This document shows positions 1 through 5,892 of a DNA stretch of 7,433 nucleotides, piece by piece (within the stretch, counting starts at the first letter, position 1; each line of letters begins with the position of its first letter). The DNA lies in NCBI GenBank assembly GCA_032123495.1, contig JAQBFG010000016.1, positions 1 to 7,433 on the forward strand. The letters are read 5' to 3'. The notes below the pieces were generated by a model that ran no database searches, was not told the DNA's origin, and saw nothing but the letters and a program-made list of their open reading frames with translations. The position numbers were made by a program, and so were the translations under genes. Source of the DNA: JAAERC01 sp032123495 (GTDB taxonomy: Bacteria > Zixibacteria > MSB-5A5 > GN15 > PGXB01).

Positions 1-738
1 AATATAATAAACGGCGGTGGAACTACCGTATTTACCTTTGGTCATGACAAATATTTCAACAAAAACCTGAAACGACTTAATGGTATTAATAACAATAATA
101 TACAGCGCGACAGGTTTTAATAGTGGCATTGTGATAGAAAACAGCTTTCTGAAAAAACCGGCGCCAGCCACCTCGGCAGCCTCATACAATTCTTTCGGAA
201 TCGATTTTAGTCCGGCCAGAAACAGAAGCATATAATAACCAACCGACATCCAGACATCCATCGCCATCACACTAAACAAGGCTGTTTTATTGGATAGCAA
301 AAATCCATTGGCAGGAGTTGAAAAACCGATCATCTCAGATAATAAATACAGATACCCGCCACGCGAATATAGATTAGTGAAAATCAGCGCAATGACGACC
401 ATTGAAGTTATCGATGGAATAAAATATCCGGATCGAAAAATTGCCCGGCCCTTAAAATTCTTTTCAATTAGCAACGCGAGGATTAGAGCTATAATGGTTG
501 TCGCTGGAATAGTACCAAAAACAAAAATAAAGGTATTCTTCAGAGATAGAAGAAAAGATTGATCAATTAACAATCGTTCAAAATTTTGAAAACCTACCCA
601 CTTGTAAGTATGGTGCATCAATCTGTAATCGGTAAAAGCGAGATACAGAGAGTAAAAGAGGGGATAGATCCAAAAGATGCCAAATGTAATTATCCAGGGC
701 GACGCAAACAGGTATCCTGAAAAGCGTCGTTTTATCAT
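1..738 (-). CDS. Carbohydrate ABC transporter permease, MalF/UgpA-like (3' end cut by window edge)
   Basis: This is an inner-membrane permease subunit of a CUT1-type sugar importer. The frame is open from ATG at 738-736 to the left edge, giving 246 codons. Family members are usually about 290 residues, so roughly 40-50 C-terminal residues lie outside. Visible hydrophobic segments lie at about residues 10-35, 68-92, 105-123, 155-178 and 207-228. The diagnostic cytoplasmic EAA loop is intact: E186-A187-A188, G192, I202 and P205 match EAA-X3-G-X9-I-X-LP, with Met in place of Leu. This loop contacts the ATPase. The N-terminal 'ASPWIITFGIFWIYPL' followed by 'LAFTDY' is typical of the MalF/UgpA/LacF side of the family. 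The start codon overlaps the stop of the binding-protein gene (ATGA), and the nearest GGAG lies 14 nt upstream, so translational coupling is likely. The second permease is probably the next gene to the left; this is inferred from family operon order. Confidence 0.93.
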   Translation of the reverse strand, partial: MIKRRFSGYLFASPWIITFGIFWIYPLFYSLYLAFTDYRLMHHTYKWVGFQNFERLLIDQSFLLSLKNTFIFVFGTIPATTIIALILALLIEKNFKGRAIFRSGYFIPSITSMVVIALIFTNLYSRGGYLYLLSEMIGFSTPANGFLLSNKTALFSVMAMDVWMSVGYYMLLFLAGLKSIPKELYEAAEVAGAGFFRKLFSITMPLLKPVALYIIVINTIKSFQVFVEIFVMTKGKYGSSTAVYYI

Positions 739-1973
739 TGGGGTTTAATCAACTCCTGGATTTTGGTGTTGGCCTCATAAATTGTCTCAGCAATTGGGGC
801 TTCATTGAACAGAATCTCTTCTATTGATGTCTCAATAATATCTTCAATATAAACCCACTTTGGTGTCGGAGTTGTCATTCTGGAAAGTTCAAGCTGTCTC
901 ACAAACACATTGAGATTTGGATCGTCTTTAAAAAACTGATCCTTGGTTGTTTCTCTGCTGGACGGATTTGCCGTATAGTTGGTTTTGCAAAAAACAAGCT
1001 GATTTTCGGTGTTAGTGATATACTTAATAAATTTAATAGCTTCATCTTTGTGCTGCGATGTTTTGCCGATAGCGAGATATTCTCCGCCAACAAATGATTT
1101 ACCGGGATATTCAGGTCCTGGAATAAGTGTCGTAAAGAAATTTATATCGCGGTTTTCGTTTTTAATTCGTTTCAGGAGCCAGTCGCCGGAGATAATTGCA
1201 CCTATTTTACCATCGAGGAATGAATCCTCGAGTCTTCGCTGAGTATCAACAAGAGAACAGCTGTCATGCAAAGACTTATAGTACTCAAGCGCCTTATATG
1301 CCTTGTCGCTTGAAAAAACAGCATACTTACCATTTTCACTTATAATTCGGCCATCAAGGGCCCAGAAAAATGGCAGGACCTTTTTATAAAGGCGGTGTTT
1401 CTCGGCGGCATTGGAACCGAAACCAAAGATATCATCTGAGAGATTATGGACCCCAAAACAGGCTTGCTTAAAATCTTCCCAGTTAAATGGTATAAATTGT
1501 TCGTCAAATCCCGCCCGGGTTAACAGGTCTCGATTTAGAAACAGAACCCTGGTGCCAAGTATCCAAGGGAAGGCATAAATACTATCATTGTAAATTCCGG
1601 GCGTCCATCCCAAAAATTGAGAAGTATCTTTGACAACAGCCTCGGTCATTGAGCTCAGATTGTCGCTATATGAGAATTCGGCAACCCAATCGGAGCCGAG
1701 TTCAACGATATCGGGCGCCGTTCCGGATGAAAATGCGACCACGATTTTTTCATGTCCGTTGGCCCAGGTGAGACCGGTCTGCTCGATTTTGATTCCCGGG
1801 TTGGCGGATTCATAGTCAGCTATCATTTTATCGATAACCGGTTTGATAACCGGATCGGTCCAGAAATGCCACCATTGAAGTGTTACCTGATTGTTCCCGC
1901 TGCCGCAGGAAAAAATTAACATCCCGCACAGGGATATTATAAATAAGCCTAAAAGTGTTTTATATGTTTTCAT
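735..1973 (-). CDS. Extracellular solute-binding lipoprotein of a carbohydrate ABC importer (family 1, UgpB/MalE-like)
   Basis: This 412-residue protein captures substrate outside the inner membrane and delivers it to the neighbouring permease. Residues 1-22 form a lipoprotein signal peptide: basic start (MKTYK), hydrophobic core, then I-F-S before Cys23, the probable lipidated residue. Cys16 is a poorer choice because Leu precedes it. The mature protein starts with a short Gly/Ser/Asn linker and then 'VTLQWWHFW', the usual first strand of family 1 binding proteins. It continues with 'FSSGTAPDIVELGSDW' (about 81-96), 'DGKIGAIISGDW' in the second lobe and 'GGEYLAIGKTSQHKDEA' towards the C-terminus, all typical of COG1653. 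Length is normal for the family. The substrate cannot be named; a mono- or oligosaccharide or glycerol phosphate is the family expectation. It is the first gene of the operon and divergent from the 2058 gene. No Shine-Dalgarno sequence precedes the ATG. Confidence 0.95.
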   Translation of the reverse strand: MKTYKTLLGLFIISLCGMLIFSCGSGNNQVTLQWWHFWTDPVIKPVIDKMIADYESANPGIKIEQTGLTWANGHEKIVVAFSSGTAPDIVELGSDWVAEFSYSDNLSSMTEAVVKDTSQFLGWTPGIYNDSIYAFPWILGTRVLFLNRDLLTRAGFDEQFIPFNWEDFKQACFGVHNLSDDIFGFGSNAAEKHRLYKKVLPFFWALDGRIISENGKYAVFSSDKAYKALEYYKSLHDSCSLVDTQRRLEDSFLDGKIGAIISGDWLLKRIKNENRDINFFTTLIPGPEYPGKSFVGGEYLAIGKTSQHKDEAIKFIKYITNTENQLVFCKTNYTANPSSRETTKDQFFKDDPNLNVFVRQLELSRMTTPTPKWVYIEDIIETSIEEILFNEAPIAETIYEANTKIQELIKPQ

Positions 1974-1979
1974 GATGTG

Positions 1980-2008
1980 ACAATATTACTCGCTTTGGTT
2001 GTTGTCAA
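1980..2008 (-). promoter_or_regulatory. Putative leaderless promoter of the sugar-importer operon
   Basis: On the minus strand a perfect TTGACA (plus 2003-2008) is followed after 17 nt by TATTGT (plus 1980-1985), a 4/6 match to TATAAT. Only six bases separate this -10 from the ATG at 1973, so transcription would start at or next to the start codon, consistent with the missing Shine-Dalgarno sequence. TAATAT three bases upstream is an alternative -10 but leaves a 14-nt spacer. An AT-rich tract with a run of six A lies upstream of the -35. This is inferred from consensus matching only. Confidence 0.55.
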
Positions 2009-2022
2009 GTTAAACTTTTTTG

Positions 2023-2051
2023 TTGAATTAAGTTATTGTTTCACTTTTAAT
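2023..2051 (+). promoter_or_regulatory. Putative leaderless promoter of the membrane-protein cassette
   Basis: TTGAAT at 2023-2028 (4/6 match to the -35 consensus) and TTTAAT at 2046-2051 (5/6 match to the -10) are separated by 17 nt. A run of six T (2016-2021) lies just upstream of the -35, as in an UP-like element. The ATG at 2058 follows the -10 by six bases, the same geometry as on the opposite strand, so the first cassette transcript may also lack a leader. No Shine-Dalgarno sequence is present before 2058. Confidence 0.5.
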
Positions 2052-2057
2052 TTCAAT

Positions 2058-2831
2058 ATGCAGGATCTATTTGATATAACAACCCTTCCCACGCTAATAA
2101 TTTCAATTATTTCGATTCTAATAGTTGCCTATTCAATAATCTCGGTTAAAGCAGGGAAAATATTTAGTATCAGAGAGATTCCGGGATTGAAAGCGGTCGA
2201 AGAAGCGGTTGGACGCGCCACCGAGATGGGTGCGCCAATACTTTACACGCCCGGGTGGGGAGGAGATATTCAGCGGCCAACAACAATAGCTTCGCTAAAT
2301 ATATTGGCAACCATTGCAGAAAAAGCAGCACTCTATGATTGCCAGCTTGTTTTCCCAACGCATGACCCGGTTATAATGGCAGTTGCCCAAGAGGTGGTAA
2401 AAGAGGGATACGCTAAAGCCGGTTATCCTGACCGTTTTAATCCTGACAATATTTTTTATATCTCATCATCACAGTTTGGTTATGCCGCCGCGGTTGATGG
2501 TATCATCAGCCGAACCAAACCGGCCTCGATATTTCTTTTGGGAACCTTTGAGGCGGAGTCTTTAATATTAGCTGAAACCGGAAATTCAATTGGAGCCATA
2601 CAGATCGCCGGAACAGATTCAACAATTCAGCTCGCATTTTTTATTGTCGCTTGTGACTATACTCTTATTGGCGAAGAACTATTTGCCGCTTCGGGATATC
2701 TGTCGCAAAATCAATCTATCTTGTCATCGGTGAAGGCGCAGGATATTTTAAAAGTAATGATTGCACTATTTATTATCGTAGCCGTAATCTGGGCGACAAT
2801 TGATCCTTCGTCAACCTGGTGGAGATATTAA
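2058..2831 (+). CDS. A1: membrane-anchored alpha/beta protein, probably DUF6754 family, function unknown
   Basis: This 257-residue protein has one membrane helix at each end (about 10-30 and 232-248) around a soluble domain. The domain alternates predicted strands and helices in a Rossmann-like way. Striking segments are 'APILYTPGWGGD' (59-70), 'LVFPTHDP' (97-104), 'NIFYISSSQFGYAAAVDG' (131-148), 'LGTFEAESL' (161-169) and 'IQIAGTDST' (181-189). I recall this family as DUF6754, but cannot verify it. Basic residues after helix 1 (KAGK, IRE) and before helix 2 suggest the domain is cytoplasmic and the N-terminus outside. No catalytic triad or nucleotide-binding motif is recognisable. I chose ATG 2058. 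The frame stays open to a GTG at 1977, but that would add 27 atypical residues, overlap the opposing promoter and place the best -10 inside the gene. It is the first gene of a five-gene coupled cassette. The existence of the gene is sure; the family name is moderately sure. Confidence 0.88.
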   Translation: MQDLFDITTLPTLIISIISILIVAYSIISVKAGKIFSIREIPGLKAVEEAVGRATEMGAPILYTPGWGGDIQRPTTIASLNILATIAEKAALYDCQLVFPTHDPVIMAVAQEVVKEGYAKAGYPDRFNPDNIFYISSSQFGYAAAVDGIISRTKPASIFLLGTFEAESLILAETGNSIGAIQIAGTDSTIQLAFFIVACDYTLIGEELFAASGYLSQNQSILSSVKAQDILKVMIALFIIVAVIWATIDPSSTWWRY

Positions 2832-2832
2832 C

Positions 2833-3453
2833 ATGCCGACCCGACTACCACTTTTAATCTGTCTCGTCTCCGGTGTGGTCATGTTTCTTCAGTATTTTTC
2901 CCGACACCCGGTGGCCAAACTTATTTACCAGACAGTCACCAATGATTGGTGGCAGGTGATTTTTGCATTTACACTGATTGTCGGAGTTGCCGGATTTATA
3001 AAAATCACTTTAAGAAAAATATCCCAGAAAAAAGATAGAACCTATGCTTTGATTGCTCTGGGCGGATTATTATTAATGCCGATTTTGGCTTTGATTGGTG
3101 GAACAAATATTGAATCACCGTTTCAATGGGCATTTGAAAATTTACTGGCTCCGATGCAAGCGACCGTTTTTTCACTGCTTGCATTTTTTGTCGCCTCGGC
3201 CTCGTTCCGAGGTTTTCGTGCACGATCAATTCCGGCGGCAATTTTATTAGGCACAGCTTTGTTGGTTTTAGTAGGTCGGTTACCTATTGCCGAACATATT
3301 TCCGAGTATATTCCCGATCTTACTTTCTGGATAAAAAACTATCCGTCGATGGCGGCCAGGCGTGCGATTTTAATCGGAATCGGACTCGGTTCGATGACCA
3401 CCGCCTTGCGTGTCATTCTTGGGATTGAAAGAACCTATTTAAGTGGTAAGTGA
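2833..3453 (+). CDS. B1: six-helix integral membrane protein of the cassette, function unknown
   Basis: This 206-residue hydrophobic protein has six likely membrane helices at about 5-22, 41-58, 71-90, 107-125, 132-150 and 175-194. The positive-inside rule gives both ends cytoplasmic. The strongly basic loop 60-69 (RKISQKKDR) and 126-132 (RGFRARS) would lie inside. NDWW (37-40) would sit at the outer face before helix 2. The C-terminal part, with 'MAARRAIL' and 'LRVILGIERTYL', looks like a conserved signature, but I do not recognise a named family. ATG 2833 is preferred over the ATG at 2800: GGTGGAG at 2818-2824 lies 8 nt before it, and the longer form would overlap A1. The gap to A1 is 1 nt and the stop overlaps the next start by one base, so it is almost certainly cotranscribed. 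It could be a structural partner of the A-type proteins; I see no conserved membrane-buried acidic residues that would suggest a transporter. Confidence 0.87.
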   Translation: MPTRLPLLICLVSGVVMFLQYFSRHPVAKLIYQTVTNDWWQVIFAFTLIVGVAGFIKITLRKISQKKDRTYALIALGGLLLMPILALIGGTNIESPFQWAFENLLAPMQATVFSLLAFFVASASFRGFRARSIPAAILLGTALLVLVGRLPIAEHISEYIPDLTFWIKNYPSMAARRAILIGIGLGSMTTALRVILGIERTYLSGK

Positions 3454-4268
3454 TGAGTAAAGATAAAATCAGATGGATCATTTTTGCCGGTTTGTTTCTG
3501 TTTGTAACGCTGGCGTATACCATTGACATCAAGATGGTATCATCGCCGTCTTACGAGGTTCAGAAAAGCTTCGACTATATCGAATCACTACCTGAAGGCA
3601 CTATCCTGATGATATCTTTTGATCACGAGGCTTCGTCGTTGCCTGAGGTGCAACCTATCAGTCTGGTTATGATTCGTCATGCTTTTAGAAATAATCTGAA
3701 GATTGTCGGTTTATCTTTATTTGCCGAGGGAACCGCCATCGGATACCGGACATTAAATAAAATCGCCGCTGAGTATGATAAACAATATGGTGTCGATTAT
3801 GTTTTTCTTGGATTCAAACCACAACATATTGCCGCTATTCTTGGTATGGGTGAATCAATATATGATGTCTTCCCGCGCGATTATCTCGGCAACCAAACAG
3901 ATACTATTCCAATTATGATTGGAGTAGTAAATTATGATAACATTGAAATGGTTATTTCAATCACCGATGGTGATCGGGCAGTGCAATGGATCGAGTATGC
4001 CGGTCCGCGGTATGATCAAAAAGTAATGACCGGATTAACGGCAGCGATGATAACCAGCTATGATCCATATCTATCATCAGGACAACTGTTTTCTGTTGTT
4101 GGTGGATTAAAAGGTGCGGCAGAGTATGAAAATCTTTATGGCGAGGTCGGCAAGGGTAATCGAGGGATGCCTGCTCAAACCGTGGCGCATCTATATTTGA
4201 TTGTTATGATAATAATTGGAAATATAATTTATTTCAGGAATAGAAAACGGCAGGGGAGAAGCAGCTAA
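3453..4268 (+). CDS. A2: bitopic-ended protein with alpha/beta domain, cassette partner, function unknown
   Basis: This 271-residue protein has an N-terminal helix (about 8-25) and a C-terminal helix (about 244-261) followed by a basic tail, FRNRKRQGR. The basic N-terminus (KDKIR) and tail imply that both ends are cytoplasmic and the large middle domain (about 30-240) is outside the cytoplasmic membrane. Predicted strands include 'TILMISFD' (50-57), 'LKIVGLSLF' (82-90), 'VDYVFLGF' (114-121) and 'IPIMIGVV' (152-159). A distinctive late segment reads 'YDPYLSSGQLFSVVGGLKG' and then AAEYE (203-225). No enzyme family is recognisable. ATG 3453 shares one base with the upstream TGA (TGATG). A GTG directly before it at 3450 is the alternative and adds one residue. 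The ribosome site is weak (AAGTGG, 3441-3446), so reinitiation from B1 is likely. The layout parallels A1, though the inferred orientation is opposite. Confidence 0.87.
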   Translation: MSKDKIRWIIFAGLFLFVTLAYTIDIKMVSSPSYEVQKSFDYIESLPEGTILMISFDHEASSLPEVQPISLVMIRHAFRNNLKIVGLSLFAEGTAIGYRTLNKIAAEYDKQYGVDYVFLGFKPQHIAAILGMGESIYDVFPRDYLGNQTDTIPIMIGVVNYDNIEMVISITDGDRAVQWIEYAGPRYDQKVMTGLTAAMITSYDPYLSSGQLFSVVGGLKGAAEYENLYGEVGKGNRGMPAQTVAHLYLIVMIIIGNIIYFRNRKRQGRSS

Positions 4269-4882
4269 TGGATATCGGAGTAATTATCGCCGGTATTCTG
4301 ACCCTGGCGATATATACATTTTTATATAAAGACAATCCGATATACCGTGCCGCCGAATCGCTTTTAATCGGGCTGGCGATGGGATATGTCCTCGTTATTT
4401 ACTGGCAGACCGCTTTTATGGACAGGATCTTCTCGCCGCTGTTGAATGAAAATGATTGGTGGGTGCTGATACCATTAATACTTGGACTTCTGATGTTTAG
4501 CAGATTCAGCCGGAAATATTCCTGGTTATCGCGCATACCGATTGCACTTATGATCGGAGCAGGAGCCGGGGTTGCTATTCCGGCAATGCTTTACGCCCGA
4601 ACTTTAAAACAGATATCAGCCTCAGTGATGCCGCTTATAACTGAAAGTGGCGGCTTTAATTTTGAGGCTCTGGTTGTTATAGTTGGCCTGCTTTCGACAC
4701 TGACATATTTTTATTTCAGCCGTGAACATAAAGGTATCATTGGGAAAGTTGCAAAATTGGGGACATATTTTCTAATGATCTTTTTTGGTGCGACTTTTGG
4801 ATACACCGTGATGTCACGGATGTCAACATTTATTGGACGGATAGATTTTCTTCTCTCTGATTTTCTCCATATTATCAAATGA
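4268..4882 (+). CDS. B2: second six-helix integral membrane protein of the cassette, function unknown
   Basis: This 204-residue protein has six likely helices at about 3-20, 31-48, 64-80, 88-107, 133-150 and 163-182. Basic loops at 79-89 (RFSRKYSWLSR) and 151-163 (SREHKGIIGKVAK) should be cytoplasmic. The ENDWW segment (61-65) would then lie outside just before helix 3, as NDWW does before helix 2 of B1. The end, with 'FGATFGYTVMSRMS' and IGRIDFL (173-195), resembles conserved hypothetical membrane proteins that I remember from Planctomycetota and other uncultured bacteria; no function is known to me. The start is firm: TAATG overlaps the A2 stop, and GGGGAG at 4253-4258 lies 9 nt upstream. 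The gene ends in an ATGA overlap with a tiny zinc-ribbon gene. Its role is unknown; membership of one complex with A1, B1 and A2 is inferred from coupling and order. Confidence 0.88.
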   Translation: MDIGVIIAGILTLAIYTFLYKDNPIYRAAESLLIGLAMGYVLVIYWQTAFMDRIFSPLLNENDWWVLIPLILGLLMFSRFSRKYSWLSRIPIALMIGAGAGVAIPAMLYARTLKQISASVMPLITESGGFNFEALVVIVGLLSTLTYFYFSREHKGIIGKVAKLGTYFLMIFFGATFGYTVMSRMSTFIGRIDFLLSDFLHIIK

Positions 4883-4998
4883 CCTGTCCCAAATGCAAAA
4901 TAGCAATGAAAGAATTGAAACGTTCATTTCATAAAAAACGCAAATGGGTATGTCCGAAATGCGGTCGAGTCAGATTTCAAATTCAGAAAAATAAGTGA
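4879..4998 (+). CDS. 39-residue zinc-ribbon miniprotein coupled to the cassette
   Basis: A 40-codon frame (39 residues plus TGA) begins MTCPKC and contains a second VCPKCGRVRF near its end. The four cysteines at 3, 6, 25 and 28 form a classic CPXC-X18-CPXC zinc ribbon. Between the knuckles lies a very basic stretch (KRSFHKKRK), suggesting contact with nucleic acid or an acidic protein surface. The ATG overlaps the B2 stop as ATGA. No Shine-Dalgarno sequence is seen, so translation probably depends on termination of B2. The intact paired cysteine motifs and the 4-nt overlap make a chance frame unlikely. The family is unrecognised. It could be a regulator or an assembly factor of the cassette, or an unrelated small ribbon protein. 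Confidence 0.8.
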   Translation: MTCPKCKIAMKELKRSFHKKRKWVCPKCGRVRFQIQKNK

Positions 4999-5056
4999 TT
5001 TTAAGAAACTATCCAAATTTCCTTCCGTATGGATAAATAACTGTGCAGGATGAAAT
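4999..5056. other. Short intergenic region before the DUF72 gene
   Basis: These 58 bases separate the zinc-ribbon stop from the next gene. They hold a 6-bp inverted repeat, TATCCA at 5010-5015 and TGGATA at 5030-5035, with a 14-nt loop, too weak and without a T run to be called a terminator. AGGA at 5047-5050, 6 nt before ATG 5057, is the ribosome site of the DUF72 gene. No convincing promoter pair is visible, so read-through from the cassette is possible. Confidence 0.5.
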
Positions 5057-5824
5057 ATGGAAATAAAGATTGGTACATCTGGATTTAGCTTCGATGATTG
5101 GAAAGGGACATTTTACCCTAAAGATATTGAAAAAGGGAAGATGCTCGATTTTTATGTCCAGCATTTTCCAGTCGTAGAAATAAATTCTACATATTACCGT
5201 ATCCCGCATCCGGCCGTGATGGCAAACATCGAAAAGAAAACTCCCAACGGATTTGAATTCATTATAAAGGTCCCACAGGTTGTCACTCACCAGAGAAAAA
5301 AAATAGAAGCTGCCGTTGATGAATTCCGGGAGTGTCTCAAGCCGATGGAAGATTCCGGCAAACTAAAAGGTCTATTAGCGCAATTTCCATATTCATTTAA
5401 GTTTTCTCAGAATGGATTAGAATATATCAAATATTGCAGCGAATTGCTAAAACCACATCCGCTTTTTGCTGAGTTTCGCCATAACGGCTGGGTCAATCGC
5501 GATATGTACAATTATCTGCGAGGCAATTCAATTGGCTATTCTGCGGTTGATGAGCCGCAATTGCCCGGTCTTTTAAAACCGGATATGTTTGGTACGACCG
5601 ATACCGCATATTTGAGACTGCATGGTCGCAATGGAGAAAAATGGTGGAACGGCGGAGCATTGAGATATGACTATAATTATAGCCATGAAGAATTGCAGGA
5701 ATGGAGAGAGAAAATTAAAAAAATGGAAGATAAGGCAAAAAAGATGTATATCTTCTTTAACAATTGTCATCTCGGGCAAGCTGTCAAGAATGCCCATGAT
5801 ATGATGAATCTTCTTGATATTTAA
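5057..5824 (+). CDS. DUF72 (YecE-family) TIM-barrel-like protein
   Basis: This 255-residue cytosolic protein, full length for the family, shows the DUF72 signature blocks in order: 'IGTSGFSFDDWKGTFYP' (5-21), VEINSTYYRIP (40-50), TPNGFEF then IKVP and TH (62-78), LLAQFPYSF (106-114), 'FAEFRHNGW' (137-145), AVDEP (163-167), 'AYLRLHGRNGEKWW' (184-197), YNYS then EEL (206-213) and 'FFNNCHLGQAVKNA' (233-246). DUF72 proteins adopt a TIM-barrel-like fold; their biochemical role is not established to my knowledge. AGGA sits 6 nt before the ATG, giving a clear start. The gene is 58 nt from the cassette and 68 nt from the next gene, so it may be its own unit or the tail of the cassette transcript. Nothing in it is truncated or unusual. 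Confidence 0.94.
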   Translation: MEIKIGTSGFSFDDWKGTFYPKDIEKGKMLDFYVQHFPVVEINSTYYRIPHPAVMANIEKKTPNGFEFIIKVPQVVTHQRKKIEAAVDEFRECLKPMEDSGKLKGLLAQFPYSFKFSQNGLEYIKYCSELLKPHPLFAEFRHNGWVNRDMYNYLRGNSIGYSAVDEPQLPGLLKPDMFGTTDTAYLRLHGRNGEKWWNGGALRYDYNYSHEELQEWREKIKKMEDKAKKMYIFFNNCHLGQAVKNAHDMMNLLDI

Positions 5825-5836
5825 TATTAAGTTTTT
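5813..5836 (+). terminator. Possible weak AT-rich terminator at the end of the DUF72 gene
   Basis: A 7-bp stem can form between 5813-5819 and 5825-5831, with one G-U pair and a 5-nt loop, followed immediately by TTTTT at 5832-5836. It overlaps the DUF72 stop codon. The stem is almost all A-U, so termination would be weak. The T run also lies just upstream of the next promoter's -35 and may instead be part of that promoter. Confidence 0.25.
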
Positions 5837-5837
5837 G

Positions 5838-5866
5838 TTGACCAACCCTTTCCAATTATTAAATTG
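5838..5866 (+). promoter_or_regulatory. Putative promoter and ribosome site of the NatAB-type exporter
   Basis: TTGACC at 5838-5843 is a 5/6 match to the -35 consensus. The best -10 candidates are TAAATT (5860-5865, 16-nt spacer, 4/6 match) or the register one base later. A short leader of about 20 nt would contain AGGAAGG at 5877-5883, 9 nt before ATG 5893. This gene therefore has an ordinary leader, unlike the divergent pair at 1973/2058. Confidence 0.4.
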
Positions 5867-5892
5867 TCCGCTCAATAGGAAGGACGAAAATT

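Noticed and set aside
290..562. Plus-strand open frame of 90 codons
   Set aside because: It lies wholly inside the minus-strand permease, which has an intact EAA loop and family-like helices; the product has no recognisable features and no ribosome site.
2016..2026. Shared TTTTTGTTGA upstream of the 2058 and 5893 genes as a common regulatory motif
   Set aside because: The same ten bases also occur on the minus strand inside the permease coding region (about 57-66), so in this AT-rich sequence the match is weak evidence beyond the -35 elements themselves.
1977..2057. GTG at 1977 as the start of A1
   Set aside because: It would add 27 unusual residues, leave no ribosome site, sit four bases from the opposing start codon and place the best plus-strand promoter inside the gene. 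ATG 2058 fits better.
2800..2832. ATG 2800 as the start of B1
   Set aside because: It overlaps A1 by 32 nt with no ribosome site, while ATG 2833 has GGTGGAG 8 nt upstream and a typical membrane-protein N-terminus.
5010..5035. TATCCA/TGGATA inverted repeat as terminator or operator
   Set aside because: The stem is only six bp with a 14-nt loop and no following T run; chance is a sufficient explanation.
5009..5290. Minus-strand open frame opposite the DUF72 start
   Set aside because: It is a shadow of a gene with all DUF72 signature blocks; it is antisense and has no independent support.
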